Below are positions 54,232-62,708 of a stretch of DNA of 64,000 nt, piece by piece. The notes below the pieces were generated by a model. It was given only the letters and a program-made list of their open reading frames with translations. It was not told the origin of the DNA and did no database searches. The position numbers and the translations under genes are program-made. The stretch is from an uncultured Dokdonia sp. (GTDB lineage Bacteria; Bacteroidota; Bacteroidia; Flavobacteriales; Flavobacteriaceae): assembly GCA_947503305.1 (NCBI GenBank), contig CANNDF010000002.1, positions 186,001-250,000 on the forward strand, given 5' to 3'. Each line of letters starts with the position of its first letter. Position 1 is the first letter of the stretch.

Positions 54232-54612
54232 ATGGGAGAATGGTATGTGCCTATAACAGTATTACCAGGAATTTGTTTGCTTATTTTATCGACATCAAAT
54301 ATAATGATTGATTTGAGTAGGGAAGTGAATCTATTAATAGTCAAAAAAGAAAAAGTGTTGCTTATAGAACGTAAGTTAAAACAACTTAAATTAATCAATA
54401 GAGCTATGGTATTTTTATACATAGCTGTAGCTGGTTTTGTTGTGTCTGGGTTGCTTGCAGGTGTTGCTGAAAACCTTAATGTAAATGCTCAATTTTCCAT
54501 ATATATGTTGTTAATAGGAATGTTTTTTGCACTTTTTGCTTTATCAAGTTTAATACTGTATTCTTATAGAGCCGTAAAGTTACGTCAAGATCAATATCAC
54601 GATAAATGTTAG
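54232..54612 (+). CDS. DUF2721-like small membrane protein
   Basis: The 126-residue protein has an N-terminal hydrophobic helix (VLPGICLLILSTSNIMIDLS), a basic/acidic amphipathic stretch (KKEKVLLIERKLKQLKL) and two further helices. The pattern LSTSN followed by a short charged cytoplasmic helix resembles DUF2721 proteins. Function is unknown. It follows the large surface protein gene by 60 bases on the same strand and converges on the beta-barrel gene after it. Confidence 0.6.
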   Translation: MGEWYVPITVLPGICLLILSTSNIMIDLSREVNLLIVKKEKVLLIERKLKQLKLINRAMVFLYIAVAGFVVSGLLAGVAENLNVNAQFSIYMLLIGMFFALFALSSLILYSYRAVKLRQDQYHDKC

Positions 54613-54616
54613 GTCA

Positions 54617-55507
54617 TTAGATCTTAATTCTAAGGGCTGTTCTAAAAGTGAGACCACTACTTTTATCTATAATAAAAATATCATCTCTATCATTATTCCT
54701 AAGGGCTACATTTCTATCTAGGATATAAGCGCCTCTGATATAAAATTCAAATCGTTTTTTAAAATGAAATTCATATTGAAGCCCTGAGAGAATAAGAGAC
54801 ATATTAATAGTATCAGCAATATCTCCATTGACAGGAGAACCACCTTGTATATTTGCTGTAAACCCATCTAATTGAGCATAAGCTTTGAGTCTATGGCTCT
54901 CATTATTAAAATGGTACTGTATATTGGTTTTGGGAATTCCTAAGTTATAGGACCAATTAGGGTGAAACTTCCGATAATAGCTTATAAAAGGTAATGGAAA
55001 GGGAAAACCTCTGTTTTGTGAAAAAGAGGCTCCTAGAATTAGTCTATATGGTTTTTCTACTGTAGGATCATCTTTCTTGTCTTTTATAAACACTACATCA
55101 CTAGATATAACGGTATCATCTAGACTAAGGTCATCTGCAGTAAGATTAGAACTAAAACCTGGGGTAAGTCTAGCTCCAAAACGCCAGACTTCATTAATCT
55201 TAAAAGTGTAGCCTATATTGAAATCTAGTATTTGATAACCATCCAGTTCATCCCTATCAAAAGGAATATTTTCTTCAAAGAATAAATTGATGTTGCTATA
55301 ATCAAGACCTAAAAAAAGATAACTCTGTTTGTCATTAAGCTTTATGGGGTAATTAAATAAAAACCGGGTTCTATTAAATTCAAAATCTGAAGATCCTGCT
55401 GGTAAAATAGTATAATCTACTCTTGCTAAATCCGAAAGTTGTCCATGAGATATGCTCACAATAAAACAACATAGTACAGTAAGAATAGTGATGGTAATTG
55501 ATTTCAA
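54617..55507 (-). CDS. Outer-membrane beta-barrel protein (DUF6268-like)
   Basis: The 296-residue protein has a signal peptide (LTVLCCFIVSISHGQ) and alternating hydrophobic/polar strands with aromatic ends, finishing in the barrel-type C-terminus FRTALRIKI. The start of the mature part (FNRTRFLFNYPIKLNDKQSYLFLGLDY) resembles the Bacteroidota DUF6268 family. The role is unknown. It is convergent with the DUF2721-like gene (four bases apart) and lies just downstream of the tail-cluster repressor on the same strand. Confidence 0.7.
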   Translation of the reverse strand: MKSITITILTVLCCFIVSISHGQLSDLARVDYTILPAGSSDFEFNRTRFLFNYPIKLNDKQSYLFLGLDYSNINLFFEENIPFDRDELDGYQILDFNIGYTFKINEVWRFGARLTPGFSSNLTADDLSLDDTVISSDVVFIKDKKDDPTVEKPYRLILGASFSQNRGFPFPLPFISYYRKFHPNWSYNLGIPKTNIQYHFNNESHRLKAYAQLDGFTANIQGGSPVNGDIADTINMSLILSGLQYEFHFKKRFEFYIRGAYILDRNVALRNNDRDDIFIIDKSSGLTFRTALRIKI

Positions 55508-55592
55508 AAGCTATTGTTTTTTGCGAAAGATAAGCATTTAAATATTTTTGAAAAGCAATTTGTGATATCTGATGTATATTACAGTTTATTGT

Positions 55593-56417
55593 TTAGTTTT
55601 TAGAATATGTAGATTTTGATTCTAATTCTATAAGCTTGCTTTCTAATTGGGTAAGACGTTCATAGATGTCTATAGGTTCTGGCATTTGTTTTGAGGCATA
55701 CATACTTACGTACCATACCTCTTCTACATCTTCAATTTCCATGGTATACGTAGGGAAATTGCCGTCTACATTATCAGATTTTAAAATTAATTTTCCACTT
55801 TCTTTAGATCTATTGATAACCCGTTTTATAACAATACCATCATTTTTACTTACGATGACATAAATTCTGCCGTCTTTTATATCGTCAAAACTATCGACAT
55901 ATCTTCCGAAGACAAGATCACCATCATATAGCGTGCGGGCCATAGAGTTCCCTTTTATTTCAAAACATCTATAGGTATTATTAGTTAAAAAAGGCATTTT
56001 AAAGGCGGGTAATGTTTCTATATATTCTTCATCATCATAGCCATTTAAATAACCAGCTCTGGCTTTAGAAGGGACATAGATTATATTTTCTTCTCCTGAG
56101 GGGTCTACCGAAATAATTTTAGGCAATCCCAAAACGGGAGGATTTGCCGGGTTTTGATGAGAAGATGTGAGAAACATTTGATCTGTTTGTCCAAAAAAAT
56201 AATTGGGATTGATATTGCAACTTTCAATAATACTAAGTAACAGATCATATCCTGGTTTTGTTTTTTTTCTGGAACCGTCACCTTGAAGTCTTCCTGAAGT
56301 AATACTGTCTATCGTAGTACTTGTAACTCCAACTTTTTTAGCAAAAGAACTATTGTTGAGATGTAATCCATGTATGACTTCTTTGATTTTTGAGTGGATA
56401 TCTAGGGTATTCTCCAT
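55593..56417 (-). CDS. XRE-HTH/S24 repressor of the tail cluster
   Basis: I prefer the ATG at 56417 (MENTLDIHSKIKEV, 274 residues) over the track's TTG eight codons earlier. The N-terminal HTH (FAKKVGVTSTTIDSITSGR) is followed by an S24/LexA-type domain. With the track numbering, the cleavage dipeptide is Ala129-Gly130 in KARAGYL, the nucleophile Ser166 in GNSMA, and the base Lys206 in VIKRV. Such proteins repress phage-like genes and cleave themselves when RecA is activated. The domain also ends in a coiled coil. It is divergent from the tail genes and has a promoter overlapped by a palindrome, so autoregulation is likely. Confidence 0.88.
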   Translation of the reverse strand: MENTLDIHSKIKEVIHGLHLNNSSFAKKVGVTSTTIDSITSGRLQGDGSRKKTKPGYDLLLSIIESCNINPNYFFGQTDQMFLTSSHQNPANPPVLGLPKIISVDPSGEENIIYVPSKARAGYLNGYDDEEYIETLPAFKMPFLTNNTYRCFEIKGNSMARTLYDGDLVFGRYVDSFDDIKDGRIYVIVSKNDGIVIKRVINRSKESGKLILKSDNVDGNFPTYTMEIEDVEEVWYVSMYASKQMPEPIDIYERLTQLESKLIELESKSTYSKN

Positions 56418-56507
56418 ATGAGTAGGTATAGTAGCAAACAAATTACAGATAATTTATGAATATGATTTGTTTTTGTGTAAAATGTTTGGTTTAAAGTGGT
56501 TATTTGC

Positions 56508-56539
56508 CAAATATATAATTTATTACATAATAATACAAA
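56508..56539 (-). promoter_or_regulatory. Promoter of the S24 repressor gene
   Basis: On the minus strand TTTG (56539-56536), a 20-base spacer and a perfect TATATTTG (56515-56508) form a Bacteroidota promoter about 90 bases before the ATG. The -33 box lies within the palindrome at 56535-56550. Confidence 0.65.
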
Positions 56540-56550
56540 CATTTGTTGTA
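56535..56550. promoter_or_regulatory. Candidate repressor operator OR1
   Basis: ACAAACATTTGTTGTA is an imperfect inverted repeat of the same type (ACAA...TTGT) as the two sites near the tail promoter. It covers the -33 box of the repressor promoter. Confidence 0.5.
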
Positions 56551-56905
56551 TTTCTTAATTTTTTTATTTTTAATAGATTGGTATTCAGATATTTAATAAT
56601 ATCTTTTTTAATGTAATGTTATATAATACTTCTTGCTTACAAGTCACTTGTATTCAGTCATATATGATATTTATGCTTAAAGTAAATTACGTGTCATATA
56701 AGAAATTATAAGGGAAAATTGATAATGTGGTAAAACCGTAAATAAATATGGTAATAACATAATTAATTGATATATAAGCATTTGTGTGTAAATTTTTTTA
56801 ATCTTTTTGAAATTTCAATAGGACTAGCGCAAATGCTCTTATTTACTGAGGTATCTTCTGATTTAGATATTAAGAGTTCATAAATTTATATTGCAAAGAC
56901 GGGTT

Positions 56906-56915
56906 AACATATGTT
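56906..56915. promoter_or_regulatory. Candidate repressor operator OR2
   Basis: AACATATGTT, a perfect 10-base palindrome, lies just upstream of the tail promoter's -33 box and shares its core with the site at 56933-56944. Confidence 0.5.
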
Positions 56916-56921
56916 TTTTAC

Positions 56922-56952
56922 TTGGATTAATACAACATATGTTGCATATTTG
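56922..56952 (+). promoter_or_regulatory. Tail-operon promoter with operator in its spacer
   Basis: TTG at 56922-56924, a 20-base spacer and CATATTTG at 56945-56952 form a promoter 21 bases before the first tail gene. The perfect 12-base palindrome CAACATATGTTG occupies 56933-56944, inside the spacer and touching the -7 box. A repressor bound there would block polymerase. Confidence 0.65.
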
Positions 56953-56973
56953 TTCTCTCAAAAAATATAACCT

Positions 56974-57708
56974 ATGGTATTGCAACAATATTTTGAACAA
57001 AAAAAAGAAAAAGTAGACGCTTTATTGAGTAATCAAGATATGCTCACAAATCCTAATATTAAGATGCGCCTTAGTAACGATTTTGTATTTACAACAGAAG
57101 GGAAGAGTGAGTTAAATGAAGATTTTCCACTAGTCATGTTTATGTATAATAAAGTAGAATGGAATACATCTTCAGAAAAAGAATATAAGGCAGATGTTCA
57201 TTTTTCTATCTATGTCGTATTTGATGCTACAGCACTTAGAGATTTTACAGAAGTATTTACTATAGCTGGAATTATAGATAAAGCGGTTCTCAACTATCCA
57301 AATAGAGAAGATATAAGAGAAAATCCAGATGTTATTACAAATGCAGCTTTTAAGGTATCAGAATGTCAGGTAAATATGGATGAAGTGTTTTGGGAAAAAA
57401 ATCATCATTTTATATGGAAGATATGCTATAAGACGACACTTATAGAAAAAGAGCTTAAGAAAAAATACACGCTTATTACAAACAATTTTATAAATACAGA
57501 GATCAATTCTGATAATGTAGATGAAGTTTCAACGAGGCTTAGAGGAGAAGGTTATGAATTACAAGATTATATTGATGTAGACACCTTTGATATAAAAACT
57601 GATAATGGGAATGATCTTTTTAAAGTAGATCAAGTAGATGAGATTGTAAATGAAAATAAGAAAGATAATTATGTGAGGGATCTTGGAGAAATGGAAGCCT
57701 CAAATTAA
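56974..57708 (+). CDS. Tail terminator-like protein, first gene of the tail cluster
   Basis: The 244-residue soluble protein starts MVLQQYFEQKKEKVDALL. It has an alpha/beta core (NKVEWNTSSEKEYKADVHFSIYVVFDA, WKICYKTTLIEK) and an acidic C-terminal tail. The role is inferred mainly from position: in contractile-tail clusters such as phage Mu, a small terminator gene of this kind lies directly before sheath and tube. I cannot name the family with certainty. It is the first gene after the promoter/operator region and is followed by a small HTH gene. Confidence 0.5.
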   Translation: MVLQQYFEQKKEKVDALLSNQDMLTNPNIKMRLSNDFVFTTEGKSELNEDFPLVMFMYNKVEWNTSSEKEYKADVHFSIYVVFDATALRDFTEVFTIAGIIDKAVLNYPNREDIRENPDVITNAAFKVSECQVNMDEVFWEKNHHFIWKICYKTTLIEKELKKKYTLITNNFINTEINSDNVDEVSTRLRGEGYELQDYIDVDTFDIKTDNGNDLFKVDQVDEIVNENKKDNYVRDLGEMEASN

Positions 57709-57751
57709 GTATAAAATAAGAACAGTTTAAAAAAATTAACACAGGAAGCCA

Positions 57752-57931
57752 ATGAAAAGAAGCAAGTTATTATTAATGAAAAGAAAAAAATTCATCAATG
57801 AATATGTCGCGCAAAATAATACGAAGCAAATGAAAGTTGTAGTAGCAGAACTCTCGGAAAAATTATTTATTTCTGAGCGCACGATTTATAATATTCTAAA
57901 TGAAACTTCATCGCTAGAGTATGTAGCATAA
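57752..57931 (+). CDS. Small helix-turn-helix protein (59 aa)
   Basis: This frame is one residue below the track cutoff. It encodes MKRSKLLLMKRKKFINEYVA, then VVVAELSEKLFISERTIYNILNE, a clear helix-turn-helix, and ends SSLEYVA. An ACAGGAAG sequence lies upstream of the ATG as a possible ribosome site. It lies between the terminator-like and sheath genes, where structural clusters normally have no regulator. It may control the late tail genes or act as an anti-repressor. The basic N-terminus supports DNA binding. Confidence 0.7.
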   Translation: MKRSKLLLMKRKKFINEYVAQNNTKQMKVVVAELSEKLFISERTIYNILNETSSLEYVA

Positions 57932-58163
57932 GTTGTTGCAACTACAGTAGTCCCCTTTCAAATTAGTAGGCATTTATGATAATGCATTCTATATTTGAAT
58001 CATCAATGGCCATTGATACTTCTACAAAGAATTCGCGTAAATAACGTAGAAAAATACATTTCCAAATTGTGATAATCTATTGGTAATCAATATGTAAAAT
58101 ATTGGTATAGCCATAGGTATGTCCAAAATTAGAATTTTAACACAATTAAAATAAATTAATATT

Positions 58164-59396
58164 ATGAGTACATTAAATGATGTAGTTATTAACAAACTTT
58201 CAGGCGGCTTGGGTCGTAGAACTCCAGATCAAGATATGGTCTCAGGATTACTTTTTGATGGAGCAGAAACAGATGATTTAAAATATGGAGAACTTAAGCG
58301 TCTTTTATCTATAGAAGATGCAGAAGCATTAGGAATTACAGAGTCATATGATCGTGATGGGCAATCTGCATATTATCAGATTTCTCAATTTTTTAGAATG
58401 AATCCATCAGGAGATCTTTTTATCATGATGACCCCAGAGGGAGAAGACTTTGAAAATACTGCATTTCAAACGCTAAAAATGCAGGAAAATGCAAACGGAG
58501 CTTTGCGTCAGATAGGAGTAATTCAAAAAAATGTTACAGATAACGATTTTAGCTTAACTATTGATGCAGTAGTCGTAGCTCAAAATCAAGCCAACCTAGC
58601 CTTTAATAATTACATGCCTTTTGAAGTAATTGTAGAAGGAAAAGGATTTGATGCAGCAACTGCTGCTACCGCAACAGATCTTTCTGGTATTAATGCTGAG
58701 AATGTCTCAGTAGTTGTCGCTATGGATCCTGCTACAGCAAGATTAAATGGGACTGGAGTAGATAATGACGGAAACCCGATTGTAACTCCTAACTATACAA
58801 ATACGGCAGCAGTAGGAACATTATTAGGAACTATATCTGCCGCAAAAGTATCTGAAAATGTAGCATGGGTAGAAAAGTTTAACCTAGCGGGTGATGGATT
58901 TAGAACTGCAGGTTTTGTAGGAGATACAAAAGTAGCTACCTCTGGAGACCTGATTACTTTAAATGATAAGAAGTACATCTTTGCTCGTACACATACTGGT
59001 CTTGGAGGAGTCTATTTTAATGATAGCCATACATGTTCCGAACCAACATCAGATTTTACATATATCGAGAGCAATCGTACTATTAATAAAGCATCACGCC
59101 TCGTAAGAACTGCGTTATTGCCTAAACTTAATGCACCAGTACTTGTAGACCCCGAAGAAGGTACTTTACCTCCATCTGTTGTAAAAAGTTTTGAAACACT
59201 ATGTAAAGCAGCACTTGAACGTATGGTTGCAAATGGAGAAGCATCAGATATCGATGTATATGTAAATCCGTTCCAGGATATTCTTGCAACTTCTGAACTT
59301 AACATTAAAGTAGAAGTAGTCCCTATGGGAACTGCACGTCGTATCCAAGTAGATTTAGGCTTTAAAAATCCATTTGGGATCAATGCAGCCGCTTAA
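58164..59396 (+). CDS. Contractile tail sheath protein (DUF2586-like)
   Basis: The 410-residue protein has a sheath-type layout: an N-terminal segment that begins STLNDVVINKLSGGLGR, a variable middle domain with internal Ala/Thr-rich loops (about 170-270), and a conserved C-terminal domain ending VVPMGTARRIQVDLGFKNPF. This is the region that donates strands between sheath subunits in contractile tails. It matches the DUF2586 sheath family of Bacteroidota phages as far as I can judge. It is followed 30 bases later by the tube gene, the canonical pair. A 232-base gene-free leader precedes it. Confidence 0.82.
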   Translation: MSTLNDVVINKLSGGLGRRTPDQDMVSGLLFDGAETDDLKYGELKRLLSIEDAEALGITESYDRDGQSAYYQISQFFRMNPSGDLFIMMTPEGEDFENTAFQTLKMQENANGALRQIGVIQKNVTDNDFSLTIDAVVVAQNQANLAFNNYMPFEVIVEGKGFDAATAATATDLSGINAENVSVVVAMDPATARLNGTGVDNDGNPIVTPNYTNTAAVGTLLGTISAAKVSENVAWVEKFNLAGDGFRTAGFVGDTKVATSGDLITLNDKKYIFARTHTGLGGVYFNDSHTCSEPTSDFTYIESNRTINKASRLVRTALLPKLNAPVLVDPEEGTLPPSVVKSFETLCKAALERMVANGEASDIDVYVNPFQDILATSELNIKVEVVPMGTARRIQVDLGFKNPFGINAAA

Positions 59397-59426
59397 TTCA
59401 ATTTTTTAATATTCTAAAATATTTAT

Positions 59427-59852
59427 ATGTCACAATTACCTTTAATCAATGGGCAACGTCACAGTTGGTCATCTATCGAAATCAATCTTTTAGATCGTCT
59501 CGTAACTGGTGTTACATCTATCAGTTATGATGACATGACAGCAAAAGAAAACCACTATGGTGCAGGAAATATGCCAGTACACCGTGGACGTGGTAAGTAT
59601 GAAGCAACGGCTTCAATTACCTTATACAATTATGAAGTAGAAGCAATACAAGCAGCATTGCCTAGTGGAAGTCGTCTGCAAGACACACCTCCATTTGACG
59701 TACAAGTTAGTTTCTTAGATGATAGTAATGAAGTAGTAACACATGTTGTACGTAACTGCGAATTCAAATCTAATAAACGCAATATGAATCAGGGGGATAC
59801 AAAAATAGAAGTAAGTCTAGATCTCATTTGTTCACATATTGAGTGGAATTAA
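59427..59852 (+). CDS. Tail tube protein
   Basis: The 141-residue protein is beta-rich and has the features of a Mu-like tail tube subunit: an N-terminal strand with INGQRHSWSSIEINL, a loop with GAGNMPVHRGRGKYEATASITLYNYEVEAI, and the C-terminal CEFKSNKRNMNQGDTKIEVSL. It would stack as hexameric rings inside the sheath and form the channel. Position directly after the sheath supports the call. No cysteine or signal peptide suggests export by another route. Confidence 0.85.
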   Translation: MSQLPLINGQRHSWSSIEINLLDRLVTGVTSISYDDMTAKENHYGAGNMPVHRGRGKYEATASITLYNYEVEAIQAALPSGSRLQDTPPFDVQVSFLDDSNEVVTHVVRNCEFKSNKRNMNQGDTKIEVSLDLICSHIEWN

Positions 59853-60300
59853 TCCCTCAAAAAATAAATTCAATGACCGTGTCTATTGCCTACTGTTCTT
59901 CTATGCACAAATTATCTGTAATTATCACATTACAAGCTCAATAAAAAATAGAGAGAACAAAAGGCAACACGGTTTTAGTAAACATACTACGTATAAGTAG
60001 AGTTTGCCATACAATATCCCATCCCTAGCTTAAGGGAAGCACCATCCAGGATCGCATAGTTTTTTTAGAACCCAGCCATGATCCTATTGTCTATGCTCCA
60101 TGGATGGTATTATATCAAATTTATAGATCCAGAGAATAGGTTTTATGTCTTCTCTTCTTTTATGTATTACTCTATTACTATAAATGGAAGCCTTTATAAT
60201 TTGGTATAGCTCCCTGAGCTATGGATACTTTTAATTAGATGTGCCAGTTTGGTTTAAGTTTTAGGTTAGTTAATTGGTTATTAGTTGGGTACATCTATAT

Positions 60301-60339
60301 GGCAATCTCTCTAGATTTTATGATACTAGAGGGGTTGCC
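60301..60339 (+). terminator. Terminator-like hairpin after the tube gene
   Basis: A 14-base stem with two G-U pairs (GGCAATCTCTCTAG/CTAGAGGGGTTGCC) and an 11-base loop is followed by TTTAAAAAAA. It may limit read-through from the sheath/tube transcript, giving high sheath and tube expression relative to later genes. Confidence 0.55.
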
Positions 60340-60369
60340 TTTAAAAAAATAAGTAATGATAGATGGTAT

Positions 60370-60383
60370 GCTTTCGCGAAAGC
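60370..60383. repeat. Palindrome GCTTTCGCGAAAGC, copy 6
   Basis: A perfect copy in the gap of the tail cluster, 60 bases before the chaperone-like gene. Its presence suggests that the cluster has been resident long enough to carry a host-type element. Confidence 0.85.
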
Positions 60384-60442
60384 GGACACACTCACAATTA
60401 CTATAAGAAACAACTATTTCTAAAATATAATAATCCAAGTGT

Positions 60443-60790
60443 ATGCAAACACAAGAAACCACAAAACTTGCTGTCGTAATAGATGGTAATATTACTCAGT
60501 CTCAACTCAAACATTGGAAATATAAATATAAAAAAATAGTGAAGTTATCTATTGTGGATGATGATCGAAATACATTATATGCTTATTTCTGTAAACCAAG
60601 TATAAATATACGTTCTGCCGTGTTGCAAGCTTCAAAAATAGATGAGTTTAAAGCGCTTGAAGTACTTTTTAAAAACTGCTATTTAGGTGGAGATTCTGCA
60701 ATTGAAACAGATGATGATTTGCGTTTAAATATTACAACTTCTTTTTCTGATCATATCCAACCCAAACCTGTGAAAATAGAGGTGCTTTAA
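60443..60790 (+). CDS. Tail assembly chaperone-like protein 1
   Basis: The 115-residue protein contains HWKYKYKKIVKLSIVDDD, then YAYFCKPSINIRSAVLQA and KALEVLFKNCYLGGDS. The same pattern of W-K, I-K, a D-rich turn, YAY-x-KP and KAL-x-x-LF recurs in the protein of 62709-63197, so the two are paralogues. In contractile tails the gene after the tube encodes a tape-measure chaperone, which fits the small acidic product. Function is inferred from position and size. Confidence 0.6.
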   Translation: MQTQETTKLAVVIDGNITQSQLKHWKYKYKKIVKLSIVDDDRNTLYAYFCKPSINIRSAVLQASKIDEFKALEVLFKNCYLGGDSAIETDDDLRLNITTSFSDHIQPKPVKIEVL

Positions 60791-60872
60791 TAATGGATCA
60801 TATACTATAGTCATAATCTCTATACCTAGTTTTTCTTTATACAAAATACAATCCTAATACACTTATAACTAC

Positions 60873-62633
60873 ATGAAAACACAATTAGAAACCATAAAAA
60901 CTTGGTTTGAAACAGGTGATATACCTACTGAGGAGCAGTTTCATAATGCTTTTGATAGTTTTTTTCACAAGGATGATGGAGATATAATTACAAAAAAGGT
61001 AATTACTCAAGAAGGAAATATCATTTTTACTTTCTCAGATGGTACAGATCTCAGAATAGATAAGTATCAACCAGAGCTTACCCAGCCTATGGAATATATA
61101 GAAGGGTTAATAGAAAAATTTGCGTCTGTAGATATAGATATATCAGGATTAGGGCTCGGTAAAGTAGATAAAGAAGAAGGCAAGGGATTGTCAAGTAACG
61201 ATTATACTGCAGAGGAAAAAGAAAAACTAGCCTCTATAGATCCTATGTCTTTTAATATCATTATGGACAATGATGGGAATAGAATATATCCCAACAATCC
61301 ATCCGATACTTTAACAATTGATGGTGCTGTTATAGATGAAGAAGCTAGAAGAGTAGTTATCGACAAAAATAATTTATCGATAAGAGATAAAAATGGAATA
61401 GAACAGTTTATAGTAAATGAATATTTGGAGTTTGAAGGTTTTTCTTTTGATATAGAAAAAAAGAGAATTAAGTATACCGATAACAATGTTACACCATCTT
61501 CAACAACTTCTTATTACTATGTGCATACACTTCTAGGAGATAATGAAACGGCTGTTGTAAATAATTCTTCAAAACCTTATCAAAGTATAGATAGCGTATT
61601 TGCCGAATATGATCATACTATTGACCTATCTTCTCAATATATTGTTATTGTATTACAAAATCAGGCTACCTTTCCAATTAATGGACGATGTCCATATATC
61701 AACCTGGAGTTCAGATCTAATCTTTTTGTAAATATCAGTTTTACAGGAAATACTCAAGGGACCAATTTGTTTTATACATCCAATGGAAGTAAATCTATAC
61801 GTTGGTATTGGAATATTCCTAATGGAAGAATACTTGATAATAAATCTGTAGGTGAAAGCTCATTAAATACCGAAGATCTGATATCGGTTTTTAATGTAAA
61901 TGAGATTAATATCACATCTCCAGGCGGGAATAATAGATATTTTGGAAGGACTTATATTATAAAAAATGTAAATCGATTAATATCTAAATGGTCAATAGGA
62001 GCTAGTTTGACAACAAACTTGTCTTTTGATTATATCAATGCTACAGGATATACACCTAACGCCTCTCTGATTGTCTATTCAGATTCTTCAGTAGAGATAA
62101 ATTTATTTGTAGATCAGTTGGTTACGGGAGGTAAGCCTTTAACAAGAATTCTTAGAACTGGGAGAATAGCATTGCGACTTCTTACAGGAGATTTACTATT
62201 TCATTACTCTAATAGCCCTATTACTGTCGAGTTTTTAGACACGCCATCGGTTACTTTAAAACTTAATCAAACAGTTACACAAGTTACTCTTAAAGGGAGA
62301 GTGAAACTATTAAACTTCACTGGAAAATCTACCAATGGATCTATTGATTTTCTAAATTTAATTGTAGATGATTCAACAGGTATTTTAGAGGTAGATGATG
62401 GGACACTTAAGTTTAAAAATTGTGCTTTAAAAGTAGATTCCAGATTAATGAAGAAAACAAATATCGGATATGTAACCATTGAGAATTCTACGATACGACA
62501 AAAAAATATTACAGAGTTAATAGATTCTACAGGAGCAGGAATAACAATAAATGTAGGAGGTCTTAGTACAAATGCTACTGCAATAAGCAACAATCTTAAT
62601 GATACCCTTGTAAAAGGTTTTGTACACTATTGA
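60873..62633 (+). CDS. Tail fibre-like protein
   Basis: The 586-residue protein begins with a helical segment (IKTWFETGDIPTEEQFHNAFDSFFHKDD) of a kind often seen at the start of Bacteroidota phage fibre or receptor-binding proteins. A low-complexity coiled region with EEKEKLASID follows, and then a long beta-rich C-terminal part with repeated asparagines and no signal peptide (FLNLIVDDSTGILEVDDG). I infer a trimeric fibre or adhesin that would set host range. A capping or enzymatic domain was not recognised. Its position between two chaperone-like genes is unusual, since fibres normally follow the baseplate genes. Confidence 0.6.
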   Translation: MKTQLETIKTWFETGDIPTEEQFHNAFDSFFHKDDGDIITKKVITQEGNIIFTFSDGTDLRIDKYQPELTQPMEYIEGLIEKFASVDIDISGLGLGKVDKEEGKGLSSNDYTAEEKEKLASIDPMSFNIIMDNDGNRIYPNNPSDTLTIDGAVIDEEARRVVIDKNNLSIRDKNGIEQFIVNEYLEFEGFSFDIEKKRIKYTDNNVTPSSTTSYYYVHTLLGDNETAVVNNSSKPYQSIDSVFAEYDHTIDLSSQYIVIVLQNQATFPINGRCPYINLEFRSNLFVNISFTGNTQGTNLFYTSNGSKSIRWYWNIPNGRILDNKSVGESSLNTEDLISVFNVNEINITSPGGNNRYFGRTYIIKNVNRLISKWSIGASLTTNLSFDYINATGYTPNASLIVYSDSSVEINLFVDQLVTGGKPLTRILRTGRIALRLLTGDLLFHYSNSPITVEFLDTPSVTLKLNQTVTQVTLKGRVKLLNFTGKSTNGSIDFLNLIVDDSTGILEVDDGTLKFKNCALKVDSRLMKKTNIGYVTIENSTIRQKNITELIDSTGAGITINVGGLSTNATAISNNLNDTLVKGFVHY

Positions 62634-62708
62634 TTTAGAATTCTATAAACGCAGTTTAAAAATAATTAGGACAACTATAGCACGCCTCCTTTTTTAATTC
62701 GCAACATC

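Larger units (their letters stand above)
59853..60442. other. Long gap inside the tail cluster
   Basis: 590 bases without a supported gene split the tail cluster after the tube gene. The contents are a terminator-like hairpin (60301-60339) and the dispersed palindrome (60370-60383). Frames longer than about 25 codons with good starts were not seen. Whether the downstream genes need their own promoter is unclear. Confidence 0.5.

Noticed and set aside
54617-55507. Beta-barrel gene as part of the tail cluster
   Set aside because: It has a signal peptide and an outer-membrane barrel pattern and lies beyond the repressor's 3' end; envelope housekeeping is more likely.
59881-59955. Short frame after the tube gene (MTVSIAYCSSMHKLSVIITL...)
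   Set aside because: About 23 codons, no ribosome site or recognisable family; not enough support for a gene.
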